Part shown: positions 35,357-46,994 of the stretch, one piece after another | Numbering within the stretch: the first letter of the stretch is position 1 | Layout: every line of letters starts with the position of its first letter | Assembly (NCBI GenBank): GCA_016932835.1 | Contig: JAFGCD010000040.1 | Location: 1 to 64,000 of the forward strand | Length of the DNA stretch: 64,000 nt | Source: Sedimentisphaerales bacterium | Lineage (GTDB): Bacteria; Planctomycetota; Phycisphaerae; Sedimentisphaerales; Anaerobacaceae | Direction of reading: 5' to 3' | Notes under the pieces: generated by a model | The model's database searches: none | What the model was told of the DNA's origin: nothing | The model's input: only the letters and a program-made list of their open reading frames with translations | Made by a program: the position numbers and the translations under genes

Positions 35357-35446
35357 CGGCAGGTGGGTTTGAGGTATGATAAACGAGCCTAAGTATAATT
35401 ATGATGACAGTTTAATATGATAAAAGCTGTTCAAACCTGCCTGTCA
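35357..35446 (+). repeat. Approximately 80-90 bp interspersed repeat, copy C
   Basis: The left arm CGGCAGGTGGGTT and right arm AACCTGCCTGTC match copy B. The core is about 9 bp longer and more diverged, but keeps TATGAT, TTATGATGA and a third ATATGAT. Confidence 0.6.
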
Positions 35447-35466
35447 CTACCTAAATCCTAACACAA

Positions 35467-35545
35467 CCGGATTAGCCTGTCAAACGAAATTCGGCGAAAT
35501 CCCCATAATTTCATGAAATATTTATCGCATCCTTTACTAATCCGG
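35467..35545. promoter_or_regulatory. Inverted repeat CCGGATTAG...CTAATCCGG enclosing a 12 bp palindrome
   Basis: CCGGATTAG at 35467-35475 and its exact complement CTAATCCGG at 35537-35545 flank a perfect palindrome ATTTCATGAAAT at 35508-35519, all within 100 bp of the pyrophosphorylase ATG at 35569. The arrangement suggests operator sites or a leader stem; no regulator is identified. Confidence 0.4.
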
Positions 35546-35568
35546 CCTCTTGGCCTAAAATCGCACTC

Positions 35569-36996
35569 ATGGTTGCCCGTAAAAGTCTGCAAAGTACGGA
35601 AAAATTGCTGAAAGAGCACTCCCAAAGCCAGTTGCTGGCGTTCTGGGATGATATCGGGCCTGATCAGAGACGCGATCTGCTCGGCTGGATAGAAGGCCTT
35701 AGCTGGGCTGATATCGACTATTGGGTGGCCGATCTCGTCAAAAAAGCCCCGGCCCCGGACATCCCGGCCGGCCTTGATCCGCCGCCCTTCTACCCGGCAA
35801 AGCCCCATGATGAGCCCCAGAGAGCAAAGTACGCCCAGGCCGTCGAAGTGGGCACGGAGCTGATTTCAGCGGGAAAAGTAGCCGCATTCGTCGTTGCAGG
35901 GGGGCAGGGCACAAGGCTCGGTTTCCCCGGCCCAAAAGGAGACCTGCCCATAAGCCCTCTAAAGAACAAGACGCTCTTCCAGATATTTGCCGAGCAAATC
36001 AGGGCTGTTTGCGAGAGATTCCGGGCCGTTTGTCCCTGGTACGTCATGACAAGCCCCCTTAACCACGACCAGACCACCGAAATCTTCCGCGAAAACCACT
36101 ATTACGGGCTTGATTCCGGTGATGTCTTTCTGTTTCAGCAGGGCACATTACCCAATTTTGACTTTGAAGGGCGTATTCTGCTGGAAAAGAAAGACGAAAT
36201 TGCCTGCTCCCCGGATGGGCACGGCGGAAGCCTCAAGGCCCTTTATGAAAGCGGCGCTATCGATGATATGCAGAGACGCGGCGTAGAGTACATCAGCTAC
36301 TGGCAGGTTGACAATCCGCTTATCAACATCTTCGACCCCCTGTTCATCGGCCTGCACGTCCTCGACAAGGCTCAGATGTCCTCGAAAACCATTGAAAAAT
36401 CGGGTCCGTTTGAGAAGGTGGGCAATTTCTGTATCGCCGACGGCAAGCTCAACGTAATCGAATACTCCGATCTCCCCGATGAACTGGCCGAGAAGCGTAA
36501 TCCCGACGGCTCACTGGTCTTCAAGCTCGGCAGCATTGCCATACACATAATCAACAGGACGTTCGTCGAGAAGCTCAACGAAAAAGGATTCGCCCTGCCC
36601 ATCCACAGGGCCGTCAAGAAAATCCCGTACATAGATGCCCAAGGCAACAGCATCAAGCCCGAAAAGCCCAACGGAATCAAGCTTGAGACCTTCGTTTTCG
36701 ATGCCTTGCCTCTGGCCTCGACGTCGATCATTCTTGAAACCATTCGCAGCGAGGAATTCGCCCCCACGAAGAATGCGACCGGGATCGACAGCGTCGAGAC
36801 CACAAAGCAGATGATGATAGACCGCGCCGCAGATTGGCTGGAATCCGCGGGCCTCGAAATACCGAGAAAAGCCGACGACTCACCCGACTGCATCATCGAA
36901 ATAGCACCCGGTTTCGCCCTCTGGAAAGAAGACGTCCCTGCCAAACTCGATAAAATCCCCCCGATCAAGCCCGGCGACAAGATATATCTCGCCTGA
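35569..36996 (+). CDS. UDPGP-type UDP-sugar / UDP-N-acetylhexosamine pyrophosphorylase
   Basis: The 475-residue protein makes a UDP-sugar from UTP and a sugar 1-phosphate. The nucleotide-binding loop VVAGGQGTRLGFPGPKG near residue 108, followed by FQIFAEQI, is that of the eukaryotic UAP1/UGP family rather than bacterial GalU or GlmU. GHGGSLKALYESGAIDDM and SYWQVDNPL (the uridine and metal region) follow. FVFDALPLA and the KNATGIDS segment match the UAP1 C-terminal half. The sugar may be GlcNAc-1-P or glucose-1-P; sequence alone does not decide. The gene stands alone on the plus strand behind the palindromic leader and converges with a mutarotase. Confidence 0.88.
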   Translation: MVARKSLQSTEKLLKEHSQSQLLAFWDDIGPDQRRDLLGWIEGLSWADIDYWVADLVKKAPAPDIPAGLDPPPFYPAKPHDEPQRAKYAQAVEVGTELISAGKVAAFVVAGGQGTRLGFPGPKGDLPISPLKNKTLFQIFAEQIRAVCERFRAVCPWYVMTSPLNHDQTTEIFRENHYYGLDSGDVFLFQQGTLPNFDFEGRILLEKKDEIACSPDGHGGSLKALYESGAIDDMQRRGVEYISYWQVDNPLINIFDPLFIGLHVLDKAQMSSKTIEKSGPFEKVGNFCIADGKLNVIEYSDLPDELAEKRNPDGSLVFKLGSIAIHIINRTFVEKLNEKGFALPIHRAVKKIPYIDAQGNSIKPEKPNGIKLETFVFDALPLASTSIILETIRSEEFAPTKNATGIDSVETTKQMMIDRAADWLESAGLEIPRKADDSPDCIIEIAPGFALWKEDVPAKLDKIPPIKPGDKIYLA

Positions 36997-37032
36997 TTTC
37001 GATACTGAAATCGCTGTTTCTCGAATTTCGCG

Positions 37033-38178
37033 CTACTTCGCGGAGAATTTGTGTATCGTCGTGATGTCGTATTTCTCGCCGGGCCGAAGCACTACTGTCG
37101 GGAACTGCGGCTTGTTCGGAGAATCCGGGAAATGCTGTGTTTCCAGGCAGAATGCGTAGTGCTTCTGATATACCTTGCCTGCCTTGCCCGTCAGAGACCC
37201 GTCGAGAAAGTTGCCCGTATAGAATTGAACGCCGGGCTCGGTCGTGCGGATTTCCATCCTCCGCCCGCTTGTCGGCTCGGATACCTTCGCGCAGAGCTTC
37301 ATCTTCCCGGTCTTGCCGTTCAGGACGAAATTATGGTCGTAGCCTCCGATATCGACCTGTTTGATTCGTGAGCCGATGGCCTTGGGCCTGGTGAAATCCA
37401 TCGGCGTGCCCTTGACATCGCGTATTTCCCCGGTTGGTATCAGCCCTTCATCGACAGGGGTAAAGCCGTCGGCATTGAGCATCAGTTCATGGCCGAGAAT
37501 ATCACCGCTGCCCTGTCCTGCCAGGTTCCAGTAGCTGTGGTTAGTCAGATTCAAAACGGTAGCCTTGTCCGTGGTGGCTTCATAGTGCATTTTCAACTCG
37601 TTGTTCGCCGTGAGGGTGTAGGTGACGATGCACTTGAGATTTCCCGGATAACCTTCTTCGGCGTCCTTGCTGAGGTAGCTTAGCTTCAGTACGGCCTCGT
37701 CGCTGGCGGCTTCGGCCTGCTCTATCTTCCAGACGACCTTGTCGAATCCCTTGATCCCGCCGTGCAGGTGATTCGCCTCGTTGTTGGTCGCCAACTTGTA
37801 TTCGACGCCGTCGAGCGTGAATTTCCCCGCGCCGATGCGGTTGCCGTATCGGCCGATTATAGCGCCGAAATAAGGGTGCTCTTTCGTGTAGCCTTCCAGA
37901 CTGTCGAATCCGAGCACGATATCGCCTAACTCGCCGTCGCGATCCGGCGTCTTCAGCGAGACTATAATCCCGCCGAATGTGATTATTTTCGCCTCGATGC
38001 CCTTGCTGTTTGCCAGAGTTACAAGATCGACCGCCTGTCCGTCGGGGGTCTTGCCGAAAGATTCTACGTTAACGTTCATTTTCCTGGCCTCCTTACAACC
38101 ACATTTACCCGTCGCACAGCCTCCGACATAAACAACCGCCGCCGCCAGCAACAGACTCAAAAAGATTCGTGTCTTCAT
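37033..38178 (-). CDS. Galactose mutarotase (aldose 1-epimerase), lipoprotein
   Basis: A lipoprotein signal (MKTRIFLSLLLAAAVVYVGG then C21) leads into a 360-residue mutarotase. The binding histidine is in NHLHGGIKGFD, the catalytic acid histidine in LTNHSYWNLAGQ and the catalytic base glutamate in CLETQHFPDSPN. Like its paralogue at 8529-9668 it should act in the periplasm or at the outer membrane on sugars set free by nearby hydrolases. AGGGAG lies 6 bp before the ATG. It is the last gene behind the LacZ-type enzyme, about 93 bp away. Confidence 0.93.
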   Translation of the reverse strand: MKTRIFLSLLLAAAVVYVGGCATGKCGCKEARKMNVNVESFGKTPDGQAVDLVTLANSKGIEAKIITFGGIIVSLKTPDRDGELGDIVLGFDSLEGYTKEHPYFGAIIGRYGNRIGAGKFTLDGVEYKLATNNEANHLHGGIKGFDKVVWKIEQAEAASDEAVLKLSYLSKDAEEGYPGNLKCIVTYTLTANNELKMHYEATTDKATVLNLTNHSYWNLAGQGSGDILGHELMLNADGFTPVDEGLIPTGEIRDVKGTPMDFTRPKAIGSRIKQVDIGGYDHNFVLNGKTGKMKLCAKVSEPTSGRRMEIRTTEPGVQFYTGNFLDGSLTGKAGKVYQKHYAFCLETQHFPDSPNKPQFPTVVLRPGEKYDITTIHKFSAK

Positions 38179-38271
38179 TTTTTGCTCCCTATTATAGATA
38201 CATCATTGTCTTGCTTTCTGTCGCTCTTAGACGGAAATATACCCGTGGAAAAAGCGACTGTCAAACCGTTT

Positions 38272-41574
<3,303 letters not shown>

Positions 41575-41649
41575 TCAAAAGCCGGATATTGGCCACAACT
41601 TTTCGGTCTTTCCTAAGCCCTGCCCGGGCGTTGCCGAGGGCAGCTGTCC

Positions 41650-44271
41650 CTAATTTCTGGCCCAGCCGAAGATTTCTTTTCGCATCGACAGGTCGTCGTC
41701 CGGCACTGCGACAACTACCCACGGCTCGTTTGTTGAGACCATCCTGCCTTGCCATGTGAGTGTTTGAAGGTCTGGGCTGTCAAGTTTTGCCTCAAGATGA
41801 TTCTGCTCGCTCTTGAGGTTTGCGGTGCGAATGGCGAAACTCACCGGCCCCTGTCCCCGTGCATCAAGCTTGATCGTCACTTCTCCGTCCGGCGATGTCT
41901 CTGCCGAGAGCAGAAGGTCCGGTTCGACCGGCTCGCAGGCCGCTAACGGCCCGAGCAAGTCGCACATCACCGAAAGCCAGCGGGCCGATGGATGCACCCA
42001 TACCTCCTTGAAATTGTAGCAGTTGTCCGCGGGCCAATAAGGCACATCGGCGTTGAAATGGCTCTGGATGCCCACCGCCAGGGAGCCGCACATGTCGCCG
42101 GACATCGCCGTGTATTGTGGTGCGTAGTCATAGCCTTCGCCGTACATGGTGCTCTGGGAGAAGGGATTACGGCCTACGACCCACTGCAATTGCAGCCGGG
42201 CCAAATCCGCCAGATCCGAGTCACCCCTCAACTGCGCAGCCGAAGATAATGCCTTGGCCTGCGAAAGCAGCGTGCCGTTGTTGCCCCGGAAACCGTTATA
42301 CCAGACGGGAAACATGCGAAGATAATGATCCTTGCCTATCTCGACACCGTTAAGCACCTGCTCGCGGAAATTGGGCCGGGACTCTTCATCAGGCCTGTAA
42401 ACAGAGGCCGGAAGCATGCCGTAAGGCTCGGTGAACCTGGAGATTGTCTTGAGGTACTCAGAGTACAGAACCACCGACGAATACCAGCGCATCCAGTCGG
42501 CGTGATCCGGAAACATCGCGCAAAGCTCGGCGAGAACGACGACCGGGGCCTGCTCGCCGCTGCGATGCGAATAATGCAGGATACGGTCTTTGCGGGGATT
42601 CGTATAGAAGAAGCCGGCCAGCGGCACATTCCAATTCGTCAAGCTCCGCTGCTGGCTTGCGATTATCACTTCGGCGAATTCAACGGCCGCGTCGCCGTAA
42701 GACAAATCGGCGGTCGCCTTGAATAAATCGATCGCCGCCATAGCCCCGGCGCAGGCCGGCTCCAGGTTCGCAGATTTGCTCTCGGTGCGGGCGAATCGCC
42801 AGTCTTCCTTGGCCGCTTCCAGACACGCCGACGCCAGGTTCGGGTCGATATCTTTGAAAATGCGCCCGGCAAGCGCCTCTGTCGATGAGGCCAGAAAGTT
42901 CTCGAACGGCTGGTTCCTCGCCTCCGCCGTAACATCGTCAACCGTTCCGAATTTGCCGTCGGTCCAGAAACCCATCGTCGCCCAGGTGCATCTGTAGCCG
43001 TCGGCGAAACGAGTCTTGAGAATCCATTCGACGCCCCATCGAGCCTCCTCGATCAGGCGGCGCGACAATGCCGGGTCGCTTTCCTGAAGAGTCTCTGCCA
43101 GGCTCAGCATCGCGTGCGCCGATTCGCTCGTGTTGACAAGACCCTGTGACAAGTCGCCCGCATCGTGCCAGCCGCCGTTGATGGCGATGCGCTTGTCACC
43201 GTGGACGCAGAGCCAATCCTTGTGGCAGACGTCGTGAATGCCGGGAACTGCGAACCCGCATCGTTCGCAATAGTACAGGTTGATTGTTTTGCGGATACTG
43301 TCGAGCCACGGGTTTTCTTCTATCAAGAACGGCCCGGTCTTGATATCGCCGAACTCGATCCTGTAGGCGCCTTCCCGTCGCACCTCTGAAAAATCCATGA
43401 CCTGAAATTCACCTATTCGAGTCTTGACGTTTTGAACGGCCTTGTTGAGGACGGTCTCGCCCGTATCGGCCTCGACCAGCCTGAACTGTCTTGCAGGCGA
43501 GCCGCAGGCAATGGCGCTCTTGGCCCCTTCGGTTGCGTAGCCGCTGTGGCTGAAGGCGATCTTGCCGGGCTCGACCTCCCACCCTTCGAAATGGTCCGCC
43601 GTGACTTTCTCGAGTTCGAGCTTGTCGATGTCATAGACAACGGTCTTCGTTGCCCCGGGCTCCGAACCCTGAAGGCGATAGCTGAACTCGACACACGTCA
43701 CCTTGTCCCTGGCGATATGTGCAATCTCCCAGACCACGTGATTCCACTGATCAGCTTTGAGCAGAAAGAAGTTACGCCCGTCGCGCCCGTGCGGGCCGGG
43801 CGACTTGACGCTGCCTTCGTTGACCAATACCACCGAGGCCGAGATAACCTTGAAGCCCGGAAGATGCGGATAAACCCAGAACGAGAGGCGATTGTAATCG
43901 CGCCAGTCCTCGCCCGGGAAATTCCGGCGGATACTGCACGCGCCGAAAGGCCTGCCGGATACCTCGCCGGGCTTCTCTGAGACCGTAGGACACATCAGGC
44001 GGACCGACTGTTTGCCGTCTTTGGCCCGCTCCTGCGTGAATCCCATCTCCCCAAAACCGTGATGAGACCAGTTGCCCGGCTCTTCCATGTCGTCGAGCAG
44101 GCGCGATTCGAGGACGGGCTTATTCAGCCAGCGATATGTAATAGCGTTCTTGGTATTGATCGGCATGGGCATCTGCCGAGCCTGCTGCCCCTCGTCGGCC
44201 GAGGCGATTAGCGAGCCGGCGATTAGAATCGCAAGGCAATATAGACAAGCCCTTATCCCCGATCGATACAT
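41650..44271 (-). CDS. Glycoside hydrolase family 9 (endoglucanase-type) with N-terminal binding domains
   Basis: The true start is 44271 (MYRSGIRACLYC, 873 residues), with AAGGAGG 6 bp upstream and a signal peptide; the open frame to 44634 is read-through. Residues 50-220 look like a carbohydrate-binding beta-sandwich. Residues 230-315 are the CelD-type immunoglobulin-like domain. From about 325 comes the (alpha/alpha)6 barrel. The catalytic aspartates are in GGWHDAGDLS at 366-375, where H replaces the usual Y of GGWYDAGD. The C-terminal part has WVVGRNPFSQS and the probable acid glutamate in NFKEVWVHPSARWL. GH9 enzymes cut beta-1,4-glucans, with some exo-glucosaminidases. Substrate here is open. 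Confidence 0.87.
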   Translation of the reverse strand: MYRSGIRACLYCLAILIAGSLIASADEGQQARQMPMPINTKNAITYRWLNKPVLESRLLDDMEEPGNWSHHGFGEMGFTQERAKDGKQSVRLMCPTVSEKPGEVSGRPFGACSIRRNFPGEDWRDYNRLSFWVYPHLPGFKVISASVVLVNEGSVKSPGPHGRDGRNFFLLKADQWNHVVWEIAHIARDKVTCVEFSYRLQGSEPGATKTVVYDIDKLELEKVTADHFEGWEVEPGKIAFSHSGYATEGAKSAIACGSPARQFRLVEADTGETVLNKAVQNVKTRIGEFQVMDFSEVRREGAYRIEFGDIKTGPFLIEENPWLDSIRKTINLYYCERCGFAVPGIHDVCHKDWLCVHGDKRIAINGGWHDAGDLSQGLVNTSESAHAMLSLAETLQESDPALSRRLIEEARWGVEWILKTRFADGYRCTWATMGFWTDGKFGTVDDVTAEARNQPFENFLASSTEALAGRIFKDIDPNLASACLEAAKEDWRFARTESKSANLEPACAGAMAAIDLFKATADLSYGDAAVEFAEVIIASQQRSLTNWNVPLAGFFYTNPRKDRILHYSHRSGEQAPVVVLAELCAMFPDHADWMRWYSSVVLYSEYLKTISRFTEPYGMLPASVYRPDEESRPNFREQVLNGVEIGKDHYLRMFPVWYNGFRGNNGTLLSQAKALSSAAQLRGDSDLADLARLQLQWVVGRNPFSQSTMYGEGYDYAPQYTAMSGDMCGSLAVGIQSHFNADVPYWPADNCYNFKEVWVHPSARWLSVMCDLLGPLAACEPVEPDLLLSAETSPDGEVTIKLDARGQGPVSFAIRTANLKSEQNHLEAKLDSPDLQTLTWQGRMVSTNEPWVVVAVPDDDLSMRKEIFGWARN

Positions 44272-44324
44272 AATGCGCCTCCTTGGCGGATTGCAATTGC
44301 AGTGCCCGCACAGGTCTCGATCCG

Positions 44325-45233
44325 TTACGACCGCCAGACCAGATGCTTGATGCTGCCGTGGCGCTCCTTGTTGCCGCCGGTAGCGTGCAGGGTAAAATCG
44401 CCGCCGGTCGCCCTGAGTCTCGCCTCGACCCACCCGATGGGGTCTCGGTCGTTGAAATTGTACGCCGTTGAAGGGAGATTTATCAGGTGAATCCCTTTGT
44501 ATTTGGAGAACCCGTATTCGTGTGAATGGCCGTACACTATCGCCTTGACCTTCCGCACCCGGCGAATAAGCTCGTAGAGTCGCGGCAGATCCAGCAGGTC
44601 CCCGTCGCCGTCGCTCAATGTGTGGTGAAAGCATAGAATCGTCGGAGTATTGTCGGAATTCTTGAGATAATCCGCCAGCCAGCGCCTTTGAGCCCTGCCT
44701 AACAGGCCGGGCGTCTTGTTAACGAAAAGAAGCGAATCCAGCATAATCAATCGAACAGGCGGAGTATTCGCGACGAGCACGCACTTGCCCGAAACGGACG
44801 GATTCTCGCCGGGCAGTTTATCGAAGGTCTTGAGGAAATTGCCCCGGTCATCGTGATTGCCCAGCGCCGTAAATACGGGCTTCTGCTCGACCAGAGGAGT
44901 CAATAGCTTCTTGAAATTTGCGTAATCGCCTTCCTTGCCCGTCAGCCGGGCAAGGTCGCCCGTAATCGCAACCGCATCAGGCGAATTCGAAATTACCTCC
45001 GGAACGGCTTTTTCCAGGCCGCGGTACGGATAGAAACCGCGGTAATTGTCATTGACGTCTTCCGGCACGTGCGTATCGCTCAGCAGCGCCCATCGCACCG
45101 TCGGCGGCCCATTGCGGGCTTGGCCTGTGCCGAGTGACCTGCATCCGCCTAATGTCACTATCGCCCCGATACCCGCCAACCCGGCCTTTACGAAATCTCT
45201 TCTGTTCATATTCTTGTGAAAAACCGCTGCCAT
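44325..45233 (-). CDS. Tat-exported calcineurin-like metallophosphoesterase
   Basis: The start at 45233 (MAAVFHKNMNRRDFVKAG, 303 residues) has GGAAGG upstream; an inner ATG at 45209 lacks a site. The twin-arginine signal NRRDFVKAGLAGIGAIVTLGGC may also be lipidated. The metal-binding motifs are SDTHVPED, GDLARL, GNHDDRG, CFHHTLSDGDG and YGHSHEYGFS. Ligands for both metals are therefore present and a folded enzyme is expected to act outside the cytoplasm. Substrate is unknown. It follows the SDR remnant by 65 bp and precedes the GH9 gene by 53 bp. Confidence 0.85.
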   Translation of the reverse strand: MAAVFHKNMNRRDFVKAGLAGIGAIVTLGGCRSLGTGQARNGPPTVRWALLSDTHVPEDVNDNYRGFYPYRGLEKAVPEVISNSPDAVAITGDLARLTGKEGDYANFKKLLTPLVEQKPVFTALGNHDDRGNFLKTFDKLPGENPSVSGKCVLVANTPPVRLIMLDSLLFVNKTPGLLGRAQRRWLADYLKNSDNTPTILCFHHTLSDGDGDLLDLPRLYELIRRVRKVKAIVYGHSHEYGFSKYKGIHLINLPSTAYNFNDRDPIGWVEARLRATGGDFTLHATGGNKERHGSIKHLVWRS

Positions 45234-45298
45234 AAATCCCGCCTTCCTTGATTGTCTCAAATATTCGTTTTGCCGGGTGCATCCCGGCCGATGCACAC

Positions 45299-45664
45299 CT
45301 ATACCCTCATGTGAAGTCCGCCGTTGACTGCGATATACTCGCCCGTAATAAAACTCGCCGCATCGCTCGCCAGGAACAAAATAGCATTCGCGACGTTTTC
45401 GGCCTTGCCGTTTCTGCCCAGTGGAGTTCTGCCGGCTACCTTCGCGTAGCGGTCGGGTTTGCTGAATCTCTCGTGAAACCTTGTCTCTATAAAACCGGGC
45501 AGCACGCTGTTGACTCGGATGCCGTACCCGCCGAACTCTTTTGCCATTGCGATAGTCTCCAGCGCCACAGCCGCCTTTGCCCCGGAGTACATCCCCGAAC
45601 CCCTGCCCCCGCCGCTGGCCCCGGTTACCAAGACTCTTTTACCTTTTAAGTCTTCGTAGATCAT
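45299..45664 (-). pseudogene. Short-chain dehydrogenase with a large internal in-frame deletion
   Basis: The 121-residue frame starts MIYEDLKGKRVLVTGASGG, the normal SDR first strand and the start of the glycine-rich NAD(P) loop. It then jumps within four residues to GSGMYSGAKAAVALETIAM, the helix with the catalytic Y-x-x-x-K, and continues to a normal C-terminus (NSVLPGFIETRF, FLASDAASFITGEYIAVNGG). Full-length members have about 250 residues, so some 130 are missing: the rest of the Rossmann fold, the NNAG motif and the catalytic serine strand. The junction lies in a G-rich tract. The frame is intact, so the deletion may be recent or the short protein may be kept for another purpose; dehydrogenase activity is not expected. 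Confidence 0.7.
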
Positions 45665-45730
45665 TGCTCAGCCGTTTCCCAATAACCGTTGCGACTCGAT
45701 GCCCACATTCGCCGGACTGCGTATCTGCCG

Positions 45731-46066
45731 CTAATGGCCGGGAACTTCCATCTTCAGGTACAGAGGGATCTCCAGACCGTCCTTGACAAGGCTGTACTTT
45801 GAGTTGTATCTCTCGTCGGGGAAATCGTCGATTATTTTGTATGCGATTTTATAGCCCTGGGTGAAAGTGCTCGGCTCGACGAACTTATAGCCGTTCTCAG
45901 GAAACCATACTTCGGGAGTGTATTCCTTGCCATTTTCAAGCTGTTTCCTCAGCAGGGCCGAATCTCGTTCGGCGTCGCTTCGAGGACCCTTGACGATATA
46001 ACCTTCGGCAAGCAACTCATCGAGGCACGCGCCGCTGCTCAGTGGTTCGAGGGACTTTTCATCCAT
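45731..46066 (-). CDS. Small hypothetical protein downstream of thioredoxin
   Basis: This 111-residue protein (MDEKSLEPLSSGACLDE...) has no domain I recognise. It is acidic, with a helical first half (LLAEGYIVKGPRSDAERDSALLRKQLENGK) and a second half likely of beta strands (EVWFPENGYKFVEPSTF, LEIPLYLKMEVPGH). The ATG at 46066 has AGGTG 6 bp upstream. An alternative GTG at 46087 would overlap the thioredoxin stop as GTGA. The very close coupling with thioredoxin supports a real, co-translated gene. Confidence 0.65.
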   Translation of the reverse strand: MDEKSLEPLSSGACLDELLAEGYIVKGPRSDAERDSALLRKQLENGKEYTPEVWFPENGYKFVEPSTFTQGYKIAYKIIDDFPDERYNSKYSLVKDGLEIPLYLKMEVPGH

Positions 46067-46083
46067 TTCAATCACCTGATTTG

Positions 46084-46422
46084 TCACAAATGCGAAGCAA
46101 TCTTCTCCCTGAGATCGGTTTCGAAGCTCGGCGTGACGCCTTTGATCTGATCGACAAGCTGGCCGCTTTTATATATGTTGAGTGTGGGTATGCTGGTTAC
46201 ATTGGCCTTGACGGCGGAATCTCGATAGGTGTCGATGTTCATCAGGCAGACCTTTACGCTCCCGGCGTACTCCTCGGCCATACTGTCAAGAACTGAACCA
46301 GCCATACGACACGGACCGCACCATTCCGCCCAGAAATCGACCAACACCACTCCCTCGGAATCCAATACTTCGCTGTCAAAAGTCTCGTCCGTCAACTCGA
46401 TAGCCTTGTCTTCGCCCATCAT
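46084..46422 (-). CDS. Thioredoxin
   Basis: This 112-residue protein has the redox site WCGPC at 34-38 inside VDFWAEWCGPCRM and the cis-proline segment TSIPTLNIYKSG. There is no signal peptide, so it acts in the cytoplasm as a general disulfide reductant. The ATG at 46422 (or the adjacent second ATG) is preceded by AAGGAG. A strong minus-strand promoter lies about 60 bp upstream. It is the first gene of a tight pair with the small hypothetical gene and perhaps of a longer unit reaching the phosphoesterase. Confidence 0.93.
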   Translation of the reverse strand: MMGEDKAIELTDETFDSEVLDSEGVVLVDFWAEWCGPCRMAGSVLDSMAEEYAGSVKVCLMNIDTYRDSAVKANVTSIPTLNIYKSGQLVDQIKGVTPSFETDLREKIASHL

Positions 46423-46478
46423 TCATACTCCTTGCACCTGTAGATTACTAAAACGAATACCAACACCCTTACTCAGCA

Positions 46479-46507
46479 ATACTAAAATCCAAATCCGAAC
46501 CTGTCAA
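46479..46507 (-). promoter_or_regulatory. Sigma-70-type promoter for the thioredoxin transcript
   Basis: On the minus strand TTGACA (46507-46502) and TAGTAT (46484-46479) are separated by exactly 17 bp. This leaves a 5' leader of roughly 50 bases before the thioredoxin ATG. Confidence 0.6.
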
Positions 46508-46935
46508 ATACCTTTAGCTTCTTTTTCCGCCGTTTCGCAATGCCTGCGCCGCAGAAGTAGTTGCACTTGCCGGTAATCGATACAACGAGCAGATGAGACC
46601 GGCGGTGACGGCGGTCTCTGTGTCGGCTTTGGTGGAGATGGAGAGAATCAGGATAAGCGCTTCGTATCGGCCCCTTTCGTATATGCGCAATAATGTGAGA
46701 TTGCAGCCGGGAATTCCACAACCTTTGCCGCGGATGTCAGAAGCCGATCACCGAAGCTCTGACCCTTGTTTTCTGTACTGGCAGGCATGGTTGGCAGGTG
46801 AGCTTTGGGGGCCGCGCGGCGGTTATCGAGTACTGATGACGGCTACAGGGCCGCTCTTGCCGCCGGTGAGGGGGTTATCTGGGGGAGCAAAAGGCCCCTT
46901 TTTGTTATGATATCAAGCTGAAACGCCGAAATTGA

Positions 46936-46962
46936 GGAAAATAGCGTTACTTGGGGTGCGTC
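46936..46962 (+). promoter_or_regulatory. Candidate ECF-type promoter before the sigma factor gene
   Basis: GGAAAA at 46936-46941 and CGTC at 46959-46962 are 17 bp apart, resembling the GGAAc/CGTC pattern of promoters read by ECF sigma factors. It lies 32 bp before the sigma gene ATG and would suit self-regulation. Both elements are short, so chance is a real alternative. Confidence 0.3.
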
Positions 46963-46994
46963 CTGCGCATCCTAAATAATGACGACTGCTTCGA

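Larger units (their letters stand above)
35080..35568. other. Divergent intergenic region with repeat copy C and palindromes
   Basis: The 489 bp between the second pseudopilin gene and the UDP-sugar pyrophosphorylase gene run divergently and must hold promoters for both. It contains repeat copy C and two palindromic features near the plus-strand gene, listed separately. No convincing -35/-10 pair stands out. The only open frame in copy C is 14 codons long (35376-35420). Confidence 0.55.
46423..46994. other. Divergent intergenic region between thioredoxin and the sigma factor gene
   Basis: The 572 bp hold the thioredoxin promoter at 46479-46507 and an ECF-like promoter candidate near 46936-46962. 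There is also a possible weak terminator on the plus strand at 46881-46903: four G-C pairs around GAGCAAAAGG, then five T. Upstream of it at about 46814-46865 the sequence can fold as GGCGG...CCGCC. Two open frames (46482-46721 minus, 46593-46910 plus) have no recognisable product. The whole could be the remains of a decayed gene or a structured leader. Confidence 0.5.

Noticed and set aside
36995-37012. Dyad GATTTC/GAAATC between the converging pyrophosphorylase and mutarotase genes
   Set aside because: The stem has six pairs only and no T-run on either side, so a terminator call is not supported.
44272-44634. N-terminal extension of the GH9 frame
   Set aside because: It overlaps the phosphoesterase gene, and the ATG at 44271 has a strong ribosome binding site and a signal peptide directly after it.
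46482-46721. Minus-strand frame of 79 codons ending in a basic KRRKKKLKVFDRF tail
   Set aside because: It covers the thioredoxin promoter, has no start signal and matches nothing I recognise.
46593-46910. Plus-strand frame of 105 codons in the divergent gap
   Set aside because: There is no ribosome binding site, domain or compositional sign of coding; a weak T-run after it is not enough.
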